DNA from: JBMNUL01 sp050946255
GTDB taxonomy: Bacteria > Actinomycetota > Coriobacteriia > Coriobacteriales > CADBOM01
Direction of reading: 5' to 3'
Length of the DNA: 14,713 bases
Assembly: GCA_050946255.1 (NCBI GenBank)
Contig: JBMNUL010000055.1
Span: 1 to 14,713 of the forward strand
Shown here: positions 1 through 7,330 of the stretch, piece by piece
Position numbering within the stretch: the stretch's first letter is position 1
Layout of the letters: every line of letters starts with the position of its first letter
The notes under the pieces: model-generated
What the model saw: the letters and a program-made list of their open reading frames with translations, nothing else
Told to the model about the DNA's origin: nothing
Database searches by the model: none
Made by a program: the position numbers and the translations under genes

Positions 1-1224
1 CTGGGTGCCGCCGCCTGGTCTTCCGAGGTTTCCGGACATGAAGCACAGCGCGTTCAGTGCCCTGAGCGACTGCACGCCGTTGCCGTAGCGGAAGCCGTAG
101 TAGACGTACATCGTGGCAGGCGAGCTCTCCACATATTTGTGTGCGAGCCTCACGCAGGTCTCGGCTGGAACACCTGTTACCTCTTCCTGTTTTTCTGGAG
201 TCCATGGTGCCACGTGGTCCACGTACATTATGTAGGAGGTCTTGCATTTGATTCCGTTCAGCTCCAGCTCCGCCTCAAGGTCTGGATTGAAATCACCGTA
301 GCCTACGAAAGGAGCCTGCATCGTTATTCGCGGCATGTAGATTACGTTGCCGCCCTCGTCTGCGATGACGAACATGTCCTCGTCTGCGTCGGGGTCGATG
401 TCCTTGGCGCGTAGGTATTTGCCTGTGTCGCAGCGCACGAGATAGGCAGCGGCGGTGCGTTTCAGAAGGAACTCTCGGTCTACGAGTCCGTCGCGAATCA
501 GCACGTTCGCCATTCCCATGGCCAGCGCCGCATCAGTTCCAGATTTCACCGGGATCCACTCGTCCGCGCGAGCCGAAGAAACGTCGAACAGGTTGCTGAT
601 GTGGATGATCTTGGCGCCGCGTTCTTGAGCGTCAAGGAGCAGACGGGTCGTTGCCGCAGGACGTGTGTACCCCAGCGGATTTCCTCCCCATATGATGATG
701 AGGTTGTTGGACTCCCTCAGCACCTTGTGGGAGTTGTTGCATGGCAGTCCATAGTCTACGAAATCGCCGAACACCAGGCCATAGTCAACCGATTGATACT
801 CGAGGATCGATGCATCCCATGCGAACGCGAACCTGTAGATGAGGTCGTTACCGGTGCTTCGGTAGTCGCCGGGGTAGCCGCACCAGAACTGGTTGAGCAC
901 TATCGAACGCGGGCCGTACTTTTCCGTGGACTTCTTGATCTTGTCGCATATCTCGTCGAGAGCCTGCTCCCAGGAAATCTGCTCCCACTTGCCCTCGCCA
1001 CGCTCTCCGACACGCTTCAGGGGATGGAGCACGCGGTTCTTCGCATAGGGAATCTGAGCCGAGAGCACCCCCTTCATGCAGATCTCGTTGCAGGGGTCCT
1101 CTCCTGGCATTCTATGCTTCTGCACACGGGTGATCTTGTCTCCCCTGGAATGCACTTCCACGGTGCAATGCTCGTGGCATCCCCATCCTTGACAGGGATG
1201 TAAAGTCACCTTCTCTTTCTCCAT
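1..1224 (-). CDS. Molybdopterin-dependent oxidoreductase (DMSO reductase family), C-terminus beyond the window
   Basis: The frame is open from an ATG at 1224 to the left edge, giving 408 residues of a protein that in this family is usually 650-850 long. The N-terminus has the 4Fe-4S pattern of the family: Cys11, Cys16, Cys20 and Cys49. WGGNP at 179-183, ARADEW at 218-223, SGTDAAL at 228-234 and GNLGRPGGG near the edge match conserved pterin-binding and structural segments. It should transfer electrons through a bis-MGD molybdenum (or tungsten) centre. No twin-arginine signal precedes the first cysteine, so it is probably cytoplasmic or exported only with a partner. AGAGGAG lies just upstream of the ATG. 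The substrate cannot be read from this part and the metal ligand could not be assigned. It is divergent from the tandem MarR gene, which probably controls it (inference). Confidence 0.9.
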   Translation of the reverse strand, partial: MEKEKVTLHPCQGWGCHEHCTVEVHSRGDKITRVQKHRMPGEDPCNEICMKGVLSAQIPYAKNRVLHPLKRVGERGEGKWEQISWEQALDEICDKIKKSTEKYGPRSIVLNQFWCGYPGDYRSTGNDLIYRFAFAWDASILEYQSVDYGLVFGDFVDYGLPCNNSHKVLRESNNLIIIWGGNPLGYTRPAATTRLLLDAQERGAKIIHISNLFDVSSARADEWIPVKSGTDAALAMGMANVLIRDGLVDREFLLKRTAAAYLVRCDTGKYLRAKDIDPDADEDMFVIADEGGNVIYMPRITMQAPFVGYGDFNPDLEAELELNGIKCKTSYIMYVDHVAPWTPEKQEEVTGVPAETCVRLAHKYVESSPATMYVYYGFRYGNGVQSLRALNALCFMSGNLGRPGGGTQ

Positions 1225-1298
1225 AGTCTCCTCTTTTCCTCTTTGGCATATCTCCGGATGCCTTGTTGACAGCCGCAGGTATTGCCATCCCGCAGCAA

Positions 1299-1307
1299 TG
1301 GTATAAT
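1299..1307 (+). promoter_or_regulatory. Extended -10 promoter element for the tandem MarR gene
   Basis: TGGTATAAT matches the extended -10 consensus TGnTATAAT exactly. The nearest -35-like hexamer, TTGCCA at 1282-1287, is only 14 bp away, so the promoter would rely on the extended -10. Transcription from about 1314 gives a leader of about 46 nt to the ATG at 1360 and excludes an upstream TTG start at 1282. The 8-bp palindrome TGTTAACA at 1314-1321 sits at the predicted start point and could be an operator in this divergent gap. Confidence 0.5.
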
Positions 1308-1359
1308 CAGATTTGTTAACAGTTTGAATGATAAAATTCGAGGAAAACAGGACATTTCA

Positions 1360-2217
1360 ATGCTTTCCAACTCAGAATACTTCACCAACATGATGAGGAC
1401 CGCCAGCGTGCTCTCAGCTTCTCTCAAGAGGGAATGCGGAATCACGTTGGAGCAATTCAGGATCCTCGCTTTCCTTGAGATGCAGTCGGGTCATATGATG
1501 CAGAGCGAGCTTGCAGGTCACTTGCAGATATTGGATAGTGCCGTCTCGATGAGCGTATCGGACTTGGAGGAAAAGGGGTTATTAAGGCGCGTACGCGGCG
1601 ATTATCGAAACGGATATGAATTGCAGATCCTTGCCGACGGGAGGTCCTTGTTCGCAACGGCCAGGCAAATCGCGTGGTCTGAGGTCGAGGAAATGCTCAC
1701 AAAGTTCTCCTCTTCTAGCAGGAAGATGATGGACAGCATCATCATGACCATGGCCGGCTCTCTGGATGCGTTCTTCATGGTTGATGGCACGATAGACATG
1801 TGCCTCACGTACATCGAAGTATCTTCAAAGAGTCAACAAAATTTTTTAAGATTTGTGCGCAGTTACAAAATTACGCCAACAGAGTACAGAATTTTATACG
1901 AGCTCAAAGATTCAACTGAAGGCGTGCGTCAACGTGATATCGCCAACTCGCTTCTGCTCAAGCGAGCACAGGTTTGCAGGACATGCAAGAAGATGGAGGC
2001 ATCGGGGCTTGTCGAGCTGAGCAGGAATCAGGATGACGCCCGGAGTGTGTTGGTGAAGCCAACGAAGCTGGGGCTGAAGACCATAGTCGAATGCGCAGAG
2101 GCCTATGAGAGCTATTACCTGTCCGATATTCACATGATGCGCCCCGGCGAGAACGATTTCCTATTGAAAGTGGGGAAGTCCAACGCCTCAGCCCGCAGGC
2201 GTTCTTTCTTGGACTGA
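1360..2217 (+). CDS. Transcriptional regulator with two fused MarR-type winged-helix domains
   Basis: This is a 285-residue protein, about twice the usual MarR length (140-160). The first domain covers about residues 5-120: GITLEQFRILAFLE, then a helix-turn-helix around LQILDSAVSMSVSDLEEKGLL, then a wing. The second covers about 150-260: ITPTEYRILYELK, QRDIANSLLLKRAQVCRTCK, KMEASGLV, and a wing with the DDARSVLV pattern typical of MarR. The first domain lacks that acidic-Arg wing signature, so the two halves have diverged. The ATG at 1360 is preferred over a TTG at 1282 because an extended -10 lies between them and AGGA sits 8 nt before the ATG. MarR proteins normally dimerise to bind palindromic DNA, so a fused pair may act as a pseudo-dimer. 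It is divergent from the molybdoenzyme, its likely target. Confidence 0.85.
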   Translation: MLSNSEYFTNMMRTASVLSASLKRECGITLEQFRILAFLEMQSGHMMQSELAGHLQILDSAVSMSVSDLEEKGLLRRVRGDYRNGYELQILADGRSLFATARQIAWSEVEEMLTKFSSSSRKMMDSIIMTMAGSLDAFFMVDGTIDMCLTYIEVSSKSQQNFLRFVRSYKITPTEYRILYELKDSTEGVRQRDIANSLLLKRAQVCRTCKKMEASGLVELSRNQDDARSVLVKPTKLGLKTIVECAEAYESYYLSDIHMMRPGENDFLLKVGKSNASARRRSFLD

Positions 2218-2416
2218 CCGGTGGTCGAGAGGAGCAAGGTGCTTTCCCTTGGTCAGAGTTGCATAAGGAGTATCCTCCGAAGATCTGAAGTATTGTGCAG
2301 TTTGAGCGCCAACCACCTGTGATTTATACTCAATGGAAGATTAACCGAGCTATCGATTCGAGCAAACGTTCAGGGGTCCGACTATTCATTTGGTCTGGGC
2401 TTTGCTCCTGTTCTTT

Positions 2417-2422
2417 TATAAT
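2417..2422 (+). promoter_or_regulatory. Possible -10 box (TATAAT) upstream of the LysR gene
   Basis: A consensus TATAAT lies 65 bp before the LysR start codon. No hexamer close to TTGACA is found 16-18 bp upstream. The rest of the gap at 2218-2486 holds no convincing gene; a 62-codon frame at 2295-2483 lacks family resemblance and a ribosome-binding site. Confidence 0.35.
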
Positions 2423-2486
2423 GGCTCGCGAACCTCAGCTCGAATACCAGAGCTTTAAAGACCAACCTACAGAGTCAGGATGACCA

Positions 2487-3377
2487 ATGTACTGCGACTA
2501 CCTCGTAGAGCTCGTCACAGTTGCACGCGCCGGCTCGCTCAGCATAGCCGCCGCTGAGCTCTCCCTTTCTCAATCCACCCTCAGCCGTCACATGAGGGCT
2601 CTAGAACATGACCTTGGGCTCAAGCTCCTAAATCGTAGAAACGACGGGGTCGAGCTCACCGAATACGGCCGTTATGTGTACAATCGTGCCGGAGACATCA
2701 TAGATGCTGCCGAGGACATCCGCTTCTACGCTCAGAAACACCAGGATCCCAACACAATCGTCATTGGGGGGATGACGATCTACCCCAAGCAGCTTCAGCA
2801 AATCATCGATACCTGTGCCTCTCTCCCAGAGAAGACCCGCGTTAAGGTGCTGCGTGCGGGCTCGTTCGAGGATTCCGGAATCGTCGATCTCCTGGATAAC
2901 CACAAGGCAGACGTGTACCTAACGCTCGATACAGACGAGCGCCTCGACTTTCTCAGCGACGACTACGAAGTGGTGAAATTCTTCTCCACCCCTGTCGTCA
3001 TCATAATGGAGCGCACGCATCCCCTGGCAAATCGCAGCAATATCTCTATTACCGACCTCGATGGGCAGACATTCCTGCACGCCCAGACCCAATTCCATGG
3101 AGAGAAGATCAACTGGGAGGATACCAAGTTCCTGCTGCGCAAGGCCGGTATCGAATACCGTTCCAAGACCTGCACTTTGGAGAACACTTCTGACATGCTC
3201 GTGCCCCAAAAGGATGAGATATTCCTGTTGCCAGAGGCCTATTCCGGCGTTGAGGTAGTGCGGTCTGCAGGAAAGCAGGTAACTCGCTTGTTCGGGGAGA
3301 AGAAGAACATTGTCGCGGTGTGCCGCAAGGGCGAGAAGATTGCCGAGATAATCGCTTCGATAGCTGAGAAATCCTAA
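2487..3377 (+). CDS. LysR-family transcriptional regulator
   Basis: At 296 residues this is the normal LysR length. The N-terminal winged helix-turn-helix is clear at residues 3-62: YLVELVTVARAGSLSIAAAE, then LSLSQSTLSRHMRALEHDLG, then LKLLNRR and ELTEYGRYVY. Residues ~90-290 form the periplasmic-binding-protein-like effector domain (e.g. HPLANRSNISITDLDGQTFL). AGGA lies about 7 nt before the ATG. The gene is followed, in the same direction, by a 422-bp gap with three phased repeats and then the SRPBCC-FAD operon. LysR proteins often regulate a neighbouring operon, usually a divergent one, in response to a small molecule, so control of 3800-6288 is a reasonable inference. The ligand is unknown. 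Confidence 0.9.
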   Translation: MYCDYLVELVTVARAGSLSIAAAELSLSQSTLSRHMRALEHDLGLKLLNRRNDGVELTEYGRYVYNRAGDIIDAAEDIRFYAQKHQDPNTIVIGGMTIYPKQLQQIIDTCASLPEKTRVKVLRAGSFEDSGIVDLLDNHKADVYLTLDTDERLDFLSDDYEVVKFFSTPVVIIMERTHPLANRSNISITDLDGQTFLHAQTQFHGEKINWEDTKFLLRKAGIEYRSKTCTLENTSDMLVPQKDEIFLLPEAYSGVEVVRSAGKQVTRLFGEKKNIVAVCRKGEKIAEIIASIAEKS

Positions 3378-3442
3378 AGTAAGATCTGAGGCCGGTCGGG
3401 ATTTCAGGCCTTTTCACTCGACCATGGCATTCGCTTGCGCCT

Positions 3443-3591
3443 GAACCATCTGCATGCACGCCTCCATATTGTTTGGAAACGGAGCGCATTTGCGGCTGGT
3501 CAGCACAATCTGCACGAATTTTCGAATATTGTCTAGTAATTGAAGGCAGCTACGGTTGGCCTGAACCACCTGCATGCATATCTGCATATCG
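3443..3591. repeat. Three degenerate ~29-bp motifs spaced exactly 60 bp apart
   Basis: Copies lie at 3443-3471, 3503-3531 and 3563-3591. The first and third share CTGAACCAyCTGCATGCA and then CT-CATAT (25 of 31 bases identical over 3440-3470 and 3560-3590). The middle copy keeps the CTGCA core and the ATATTG end (about 18 of 29 bases matching the first). The 60-bp register is exact for all three. They occupy the gap between the LysR gene and the SRPBCC-FAD operon and may be regulator-binding sites or a decayed tandem duplication. The rest of the gap (3378-3799) has no gene I can support. Confidence 0.6.
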
Positions 3592-3624
3592 CATTTTCAT
3601 TTTTGATTTTTCCAATTCCAAAAC

Positions 3625-3652
3625 TTTGGGCATTTTCGTTCAAAATCCCAAA
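3625..3652. repeat. AT-rich palindrome/hairpin upstream of the SRPBCC gene
   Basis: TTTGGG (3625-3630) plus ATTTT (3632-3636) pair with AAAAT plus CCCAAA (3642-3652) around a 5-nt loop, with one bulged C at 3631. It lacks a trailing T tract, so it fits an operator or leader structure better than a terminator. It lies 148 bp before the SRPBCC start codon. Confidence 0.45.
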
Positions 3653-3799
3653 CCACATTGCTTAAAGCTTGCGGTACGAAATCATGCAAAACCCCCGATA
3701 ATCTGGCTAGAAGTTTGCAACCTGGGTTGAGTCTTCCGGCGAAAGGCGCACTTTGAAGCGTTTCGTCTACTCGCTTTTGCAAGGCAGGGGGGTATTGAA

Positions 3800-4858
3800 A
3801 TGGAAATCCTTTGGACAATCCTGTTCGTCATCTTGATCATCGTGATCGTGATCGTGGCATTCATCATCCTGAGCATCATCATAGCCTGTTGCGTGGGTGC
3901 TTGGGGAGGGAAGTGCGCCGCCACTCCAGAGGAACAAGCCCGTTGGTATCCTGGCGACGAACTGATGGAGCGTTTCGACCAGAACCTCGTGCGCTCGTTC
4001 ACCGCCGGCATCGACATCGACGCGCCGGTCGACAAGGTGTGGCCCTGGATGTACCAGTGGGGCGGTATGAAGTCAGGATCGCTCAGCTCCGAGGTTGCAG
4101 AACGTCTCGTGGCACACATCTCTATCTACAACCGCTACGAGCTCGAGGACCTCTGGCAGGCTCCCGACTCGCTGATGCCCGGAGACTTCGCCGACTGGGA
4201 CCGCTCTGGTATGGGCCACGAGATCGCCGATGTCGTCGATTGCAAGTACATTCTCGGGTTCTCCGACATGAAGCACCCGCCACGTGCACGCGGAGCCTAC
4301 GCTCTCTCCGGCAGTCTCGTCGATGACATGAACTTCATCTGGGGTTGGTACTTCGTCCCGCTCGAGGGCAACCGAACCCGCTTCATCGTGCATTGGAAGT
4401 ACTACGAGTCGAAGAACGCGATCATGCGCTTCGCCCTCAAGATGGTGGTCTACAACTGCGGTCGCGCCATGCAGCGCTGGCAGGTGGAATACATGAAGAA
4501 GTGCGTCGAGGGAACGATGCCAGTGAGTGGACGCAACAAGTTCTTCCGCAAGGTAATCGGCACCTATCACTACTGGCCCGATGAGGTCAACAACAAGATG
4601 CATTGCCCTATAGAGCGTGACGGCCGCGAGCATCCCGCTGTGGAGGAAGTTCGCCCGGCCAAGCTCGCCGACCCCTCGTGGCCTCCCAAAGACGGCCCCT
4701 GGGCGATGGATGAGGATTACTACAAGCGTCACATTCCCGAGGCAATCGAAGAGATAGAGCGCAAATCTGCTGAGCAGCAGCGCGTAGCCCAGCTCAAGAT
4801 CGACGCGCTACGAGAAGAACTCGCGGCGATAGAGGAAGGGGGCGCTTCTGGGGACTGA
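3800..4858 (+). CDS. Membrane-anchored SRPBCC (START/polyketide-cyclase-like) protein
   Basis: This 352-residue protein starts with an Ile/Val-rich transmembrane segment at residues 3-34. The SRPBCC fold then covers about 65-245: IDIDAPVDKVWPWMYQWGG is the characteristic first strand and helix, and the FIWGWYFVPLEGNRTRFIVHW strands lead into a long C-terminal helix. The SRPBCC fold has a deep pocket for lipids, sterols, polyketides or aromatics; the ligand here cannot be predicted. The tail (~300-346) is Trp/Pro-rich, then a charged helix, possibly a coiled coil (HIPEAIEEIERKSAEQQ). An AGGGGGG ribosome-binding site is about 9 nt before the ATG. The FAD oxidoreductase follows after 71 bp in the same direction, suggesting an operon in which this protein presents a hydrophobic substrate at the membrane to the flavoenzyme (inference). 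Confidence 0.8.
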   Translation: MEILWTILFVILIIVIVIVAFIILSIIIACCVGAWGGKCAATPEEQARWYPGDELMERFDQNLVRSFTAGIDIDAPVDKVWPWMYQWGGMKSGSLSSEVAERLVAHISIYNRYELEDLWQAPDSLMPGDFADWDRSGMGHEIADVVDCKYILGFSDMKHPPRARGAYALSGSLVDDMNFIWGWYFVPLEGNRTRFIVHWKYYESKNAIMRFALKMVVYNCGRAMQRWQVEYMKKCVEGTMPVSGRNKFFRKVIGTYHYWPDEVNNKMHCPIERDGREHPAVEEVRPAKLADPSWPPKDGPWAMDEDYYKRHIPEAIEEIERKSAEQQRVAQLKIDALREELAAIEEGGASGD

Positions 4859-4929
4859 AATCTGGAGAACGGCAAAGTAGGGAGTTTCATTCGAGAATTT
4901 GTGTATTAGCAGAGAGAAGGTAGGGGATT

Positions 4930-6288
4930 ATGGCTGAAATCAGCGACCACATTTGCATCATCGGCGGAGGACCCGCTGGTCTGGCGGCGGGAATGTACCT
5001 CGAGCAGAAGGGATATCGCAACTACGAGATTCTCGAGAAGAGCGACCATGTGGGAGGCAAGTGCAATTCGCCCACATACAACGGGAGGCGTTACGAGATG
5101 GGCGCGATCATGGGAGTGCCCTCGTACTACTCCGTTGCCGACATCGAGCGTTTCTGCGGTGTGACCCACGACGGCCCCAAGCTCAACCGAAACTACAAGA
5201 ACCTCAAGGGCGAGGTCATCGACCCGTTCGATCCCAAGGCAAGCCCCGAGCAGGCCGAGCTCATTCAGAAGACCATGAGCCAAGTGCAGGAATTCGGCAC
5301 GATTCTCGCCACGAAATATGCTGGCTATGATGTCAATGGACATCGTGGAGTTGCCGAGGGCCGCTATGACGGGTTCGCCGTCACTCCGGGTCGCGAGCGC
5401 GTGCATGGATACAACCCCAACCTCAAGGACCTTGCCCTTCCGTTCAAGAAGTTCTGCGAGATCAACGGCGTGCCGCTGGTGCAGAACGTCTGGATCGGGC
5501 CGTTCACATCGTTCGGATACGGGTATTTCGATGAGATTCCGGCTGCCTACGTTCTCAAGTATCTCGACTTCCAGACCTGCATGAACTTCGTGAAGGTCAA
5601 CCTCTGGACCTGGAAAGAGGGCACTCAGTACATCTTCGAGCAGCTCAACGACCATCTGATGCATCCCGCCCGCCTCAACTCCGACATCACCAAGGTCGAG
5701 CGCACGGGCGGAAAGGTCATGGTAACTGTCAATGGTCAGGTGGAGGAATACGACAAGATCATCATCACCTCGCCGCTGCAGTACATGCCCGACTACTTCG
5801 ATGCCACCGACGAGGAGCGCGAGCTGTTCTCCAAGATCGATTACAAGCGCTACGACGTGCTGGCAGTGGAGACCGATCCCGAGCACCATCCCGAGATCTC
5901 CTACTACATCATGGAGAACATGGTTCCGCAGAGGCTCGGCCATCTCATGGTCTACTACAACCGCTGGAGGGATGACGTCAACCAGCCGATCACCACTTAC
6001 GCCATCCGCAACCACAAGGATATGCAGGAAATCCCATACAACGATTGCAAGGAGATGGTGCTCGAGGACCTCAAGGCCATGGGCAATCAGGCATCCAATG
6101 TGATCAACGAGGAGTCCTGGTACTACTTCCCGCATGTGGATTCAGAGACCTACGCCAGCGGCTGGTACGACAAGGTCGAGGCAATGCAGGGCCAGCTCGG
6201 CACCTACTACGCCGGGGAGGTCATGTGCTTTGGAGACATCGACGAGACCTGTGAGTATTCCCGCGAGATCGTGGAGAGGTTCTTCTAA
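4930..6288 (+). CDS. FAD-dependent oxidoreductase, amine-oxidase/protoporphyrinogen-oxidase-like
   Basis: The 452-residue protein opens with a dinucleotide-binding motif, ICIIGGGPAGLAAGMYLEQ (residues 8-26). An acidic residue, Glu36, follows at the end of strand 2, then DHVGGKC (39-45), the GG element seen after the Rossmann motif in this superfamily. The C-terminus (LGTYYAGEVMCFGDIDET, then YSREIVERFF) resembles the closing FAD-contacting segment of these enzymes. There is no signal peptide or membrane segment, so it is cytosolic or peripheral. The start ATG is preceded by AGAAGG and GTAGGGG. The C-terminal wording recalls FAD enzymes of the beta-cyclopiazonate dehydrogenase type, but the substrate is unknown. 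It ends 53 bp before a strong terminator and is the last gene of the probable operon with the SRPBCC protein. Confidence 0.82.
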   Translation: MAEISDHICIIGGGPAGLAAGMYLEQKGYRNYEILEKSDHVGGKCNSPTYNGRRYEMGAIMGVPSYYSVADIERFCGVTHDGPKLNRNYKNLKGEVIDPFDPKASPEQAELIQKTMSQVQEFGTILATKYAGYDVNGHRGVAEGRYDGFAVTPGRERVHGYNPNLKDLALPFKKFCEINGVPLVQNVWIGPFTSFGYGYFDEIPAAYVLKYLDFQTCMNFVKVNLWTWKEGTQYIFEQLNDHLMHPARLNSDITKVERTGGKVMVTVNGQVEEYDKIIITSPLQYMPDYFDATDEERELFSKIDYKRYDVLAVETDPEHHPEISYYIMENMVPQRLGHLMVYYNRWRDDVNQPITTYAIRNHKDMQEIPYNDCKEMVLEDLKAMGNQASNVINEESWYYFPHVDSETYASGWYDKVEAMQGQLGTYYAGEVMCFGDIDETCEYSREIVERFF

Positions 6289-6300
6289 GGTAGGCGACGG

Positions 6301-6374
6301 CGGGGCCGGCTCTGGCTCCAATCGATACTGAAAGTCTTGAGGGGCTGCAATCCTGGTGGGGTTGCGGCCCCATT
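6301..6374. repeat. Direct repeat copy 1 (left side of hicAB), contains a terminator
   Basis: The first 18 bp, CGGGGCCGGCTCTGGCTC, are identical to copy 2 at 7256. ATCGATACTGAA and the terminator arms ending TTGCGGCCCCATT are also shared; the spacers and hairpin loop differ. It begins 12 bp after the stop of the FAD oxidoreductase gene. Confidence 0.85.
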
Positions 6375-6377
6375 TTT
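6341..6377 (+). terminator. Rho-independent terminator after the FAD oxidoreductase gene
   Basis: GGGGCTGCAA (6341-6350) pairs with TTGCGGCCCC (6362-6371) over 10 bp with one G-T wobble and an 11-nt loop. ATTTTT follows directly. It ends the SRPBCC-FAD transcript. Confidence 0.88.
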
Positions 6378-6598
6378 AATCTGATTCGTGCAAGGAAGCG
6401 ATAAGCGACTTTCTCCATCTTGATGTTTTCTTTGCGTTTAGCTCTGAGTTAGCAATCGTTTGGAAAAAATTAAGAACCCTCTCGTATCATTCGCTCCAAC
6501 AAAGTCGAATGAATTCGTGGAGAAGGGGAAATACCAGAGAATCTCTGCAACAACTCTGTACCAACGCGAAATTCAATTTTGAGTTTCGGGTCGTCATG

Positions 6599-6627
6599 TT
6601 GATATCTAATATGATACTAAATATAAT
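6599..6627 (+). promoter_or_regulatory. hicAp: Promoter of hicAB with a likely overlapping HicB operator
   Basis: TTGATA (6599-6604) and TATAAT (6622-6627) are separated by exactly 17 bp, a near-consensus sigma-70-type promoter. The predicted start is near 6634, leaving only about 9 nt before the TTG start codon. CTAAT (6606-6610) and ATTAG (6626-6630) form an inverted repeat across the spacer and -10, and TATC/GATA (6603-6616) forms a smaller one. Ribbon-helix-helix HicB antitoxins autoregulate at such sites (family knowledge). The stretch 6378-6598 upstream holds nothing I recognise. Confidence 0.65.
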
Positions 6628-6642
6628 TAGGAAGGAACGACG

Positions 6643-6900
6643 TTGACTCAATGGGAGAAGCTTCTTTCCCGCATATCATCGACGGATGCCGGGATGCGAT
6701 TCGATGAATTGCGCAGAGTGTTGGAAAACTATGGATATGAGATGAGCCGTCCTTCTGGAGGCGGGAGTCACGCGACTTTTAGAAAGAGAGGCTGTTCCCC
6801 CATCACGATTCCCATACATGAACCTATAAAGAAAAGCTATATCAAGCTTGTGAGGAATGTAGTTGAAGAGGAGGGGCGCGAACATGGCGAACGTAGATGA
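6643..6900 (+). CDS. hicA: HicA-family toxin (mRNA interferase)
   Basis: The 85-residue protein has the HicA double-stranded-RNA-binding-like layout: MRFDELRRVLENYGYE, then the catalytic-loop motif SGGGSHATFRK with His43, then ITIPIHEPIKKSYIKLVRNV. In HicA the conserved His is needed for mRNA cleavage (established for the family). The start is a TTG: it is the first start codon after an in-frame TAG at 6628, with GGAAGG about 7 nt upstream. It overlaps hicB by 17 bp, and the hicB ribosome-binding site lies within its last codons. With toxin first and antitoxin second it keeps the usual hicAB order. All key residues are present, so it should be functional. Confidence 0.9.
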   Translation: MTQWEKLLSRISSTDAGMRFDELRRVLENYGYEMSRPSGGGSHATFRKRGCSPITIPIHEPIKKSYIKLVRNVVEEEGREHGERR

Positions 6901-7255
6901 ATATATGGAGCTTTTTTATCCTATTCAAATCGTCGAAGATTCCGACGAAGGGGGATATGTTGCGTCCTATCCCGATTTGCCAGGGTGCATCACCGTGGGT
7001 GAAACCCCCGAAGGCGCATTGATTAACGCTGAGGACGCGAGGCGCGAGTGGTTCACGGCGGCCATCGAAGAAGGAGTGGAAATTCCCGAGCCAAGAGACA
7101 TCGAATCATATTCCGGGGTTTTCGTGGTGAGGATCCCAAAGAGCCTTCATCGCTCACTCGCGCTACATGCGAAGCGCGAGGGAATGAGCTTGAACCGCTA
7201 TTGCATCTACCTCCTTGCGAAAAACGATACCCTGGAGTCAATCAAGTTTTCCTAG
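6884..7255 (+). CDS. hicB: HicB-family antitoxin with ribbon-helix-helix DNA-binding tail
   Basis: The ATG at 6884 follows GAGGAGGGG and gives 123 residues; an in-frame TTG 21 nt upstream has no such site. Residues ~10-70 are the HicB partial RNase-H-like fold, with the hallmark GGYVASYPDLPGCITVGE and ALINAEDARREW. Residues ~80-115 (GVFVVRIPKSLHRSLALH, then GMSLNRYCIYLL) match an Arc/HicB ribbon-helix-helix that would bind the operator at the promoter. It neutralises HicA by direct binding and represses its own operon (family knowledge). The stop codon directly abuts direct repeat copy 2. Confidence 0.9.
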   Translation: MANVDEYMELFYPIQIVEDSDEGGYVASYPDLPGCITVGETPEGALINAEDARREWFTAAIEEGVEIPEPRDIESYSGVFVVRIPKSLHRSLALHAKREGMSLNRYCIYLLAKNDTLESIKFS

Positions 7256-7330
7256 CGGGGCCGGCTCTGGCTCAGATCGATACTGAAGGTTTTTGGGGCC
7301 GCAATTCCATCGTGGTGTTGCGGCCCCATT
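7256..7330. repeat. Direct repeat copy 2 (right side of hicAB), contains a terminator
   Basis: This matches copy 1 (6301-6374): the same 18-bp start, the ATCGATACTGAA block and the TTGCGGCCCCATT end. It starts on the base after the hicB stop codon, so hicAB and its promoter lie exactly between two copies. Confidence 0.85.

Noticed and set aside
601..1203. Plus-strand frame of 200 codons
   Set aside because: It lies opposite the molybdopterin oxidoreductase, whose cysteine cluster and WGGNP and SGTDAAL motifs are on the minus strand.
1282..1359. Upstream TTG start for the tandem MarR gene
   Set aside because: An extended -10 box at 1299-1307 lies inside this extension, no ribosome-binding site precedes the TTG, and the added residues match no part of a MarR fold.
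2295..2483. Small plus-strand gene, 62 codons
   Set aside because: No ribosome-binding site, no recognisable motif, and the frame crosses the likely promoter of the LysR gene.
3389..3411. Possible terminator after the LysR gene
   Set aside because: The stem is only five base pairs (AGGCC/GGCCT) with a 13-nt loop and a short TTTT; too weak to call.
3443..3591. CRISPR-like array
   Set aside because: Only three degenerate copies, with poor identity and spacers that also resemble each other in part; no cas genes nearby.
4906..6135. Minus-strand frame of 409 codons opposite the FAD oxidoreductase gene
   Set aside because: It is the complement of a clear FAD-binding protein and shows the Val/Leu/His/Asp bias typical of an antisense shadow in GC-rich DNA, without recognisable motifs.
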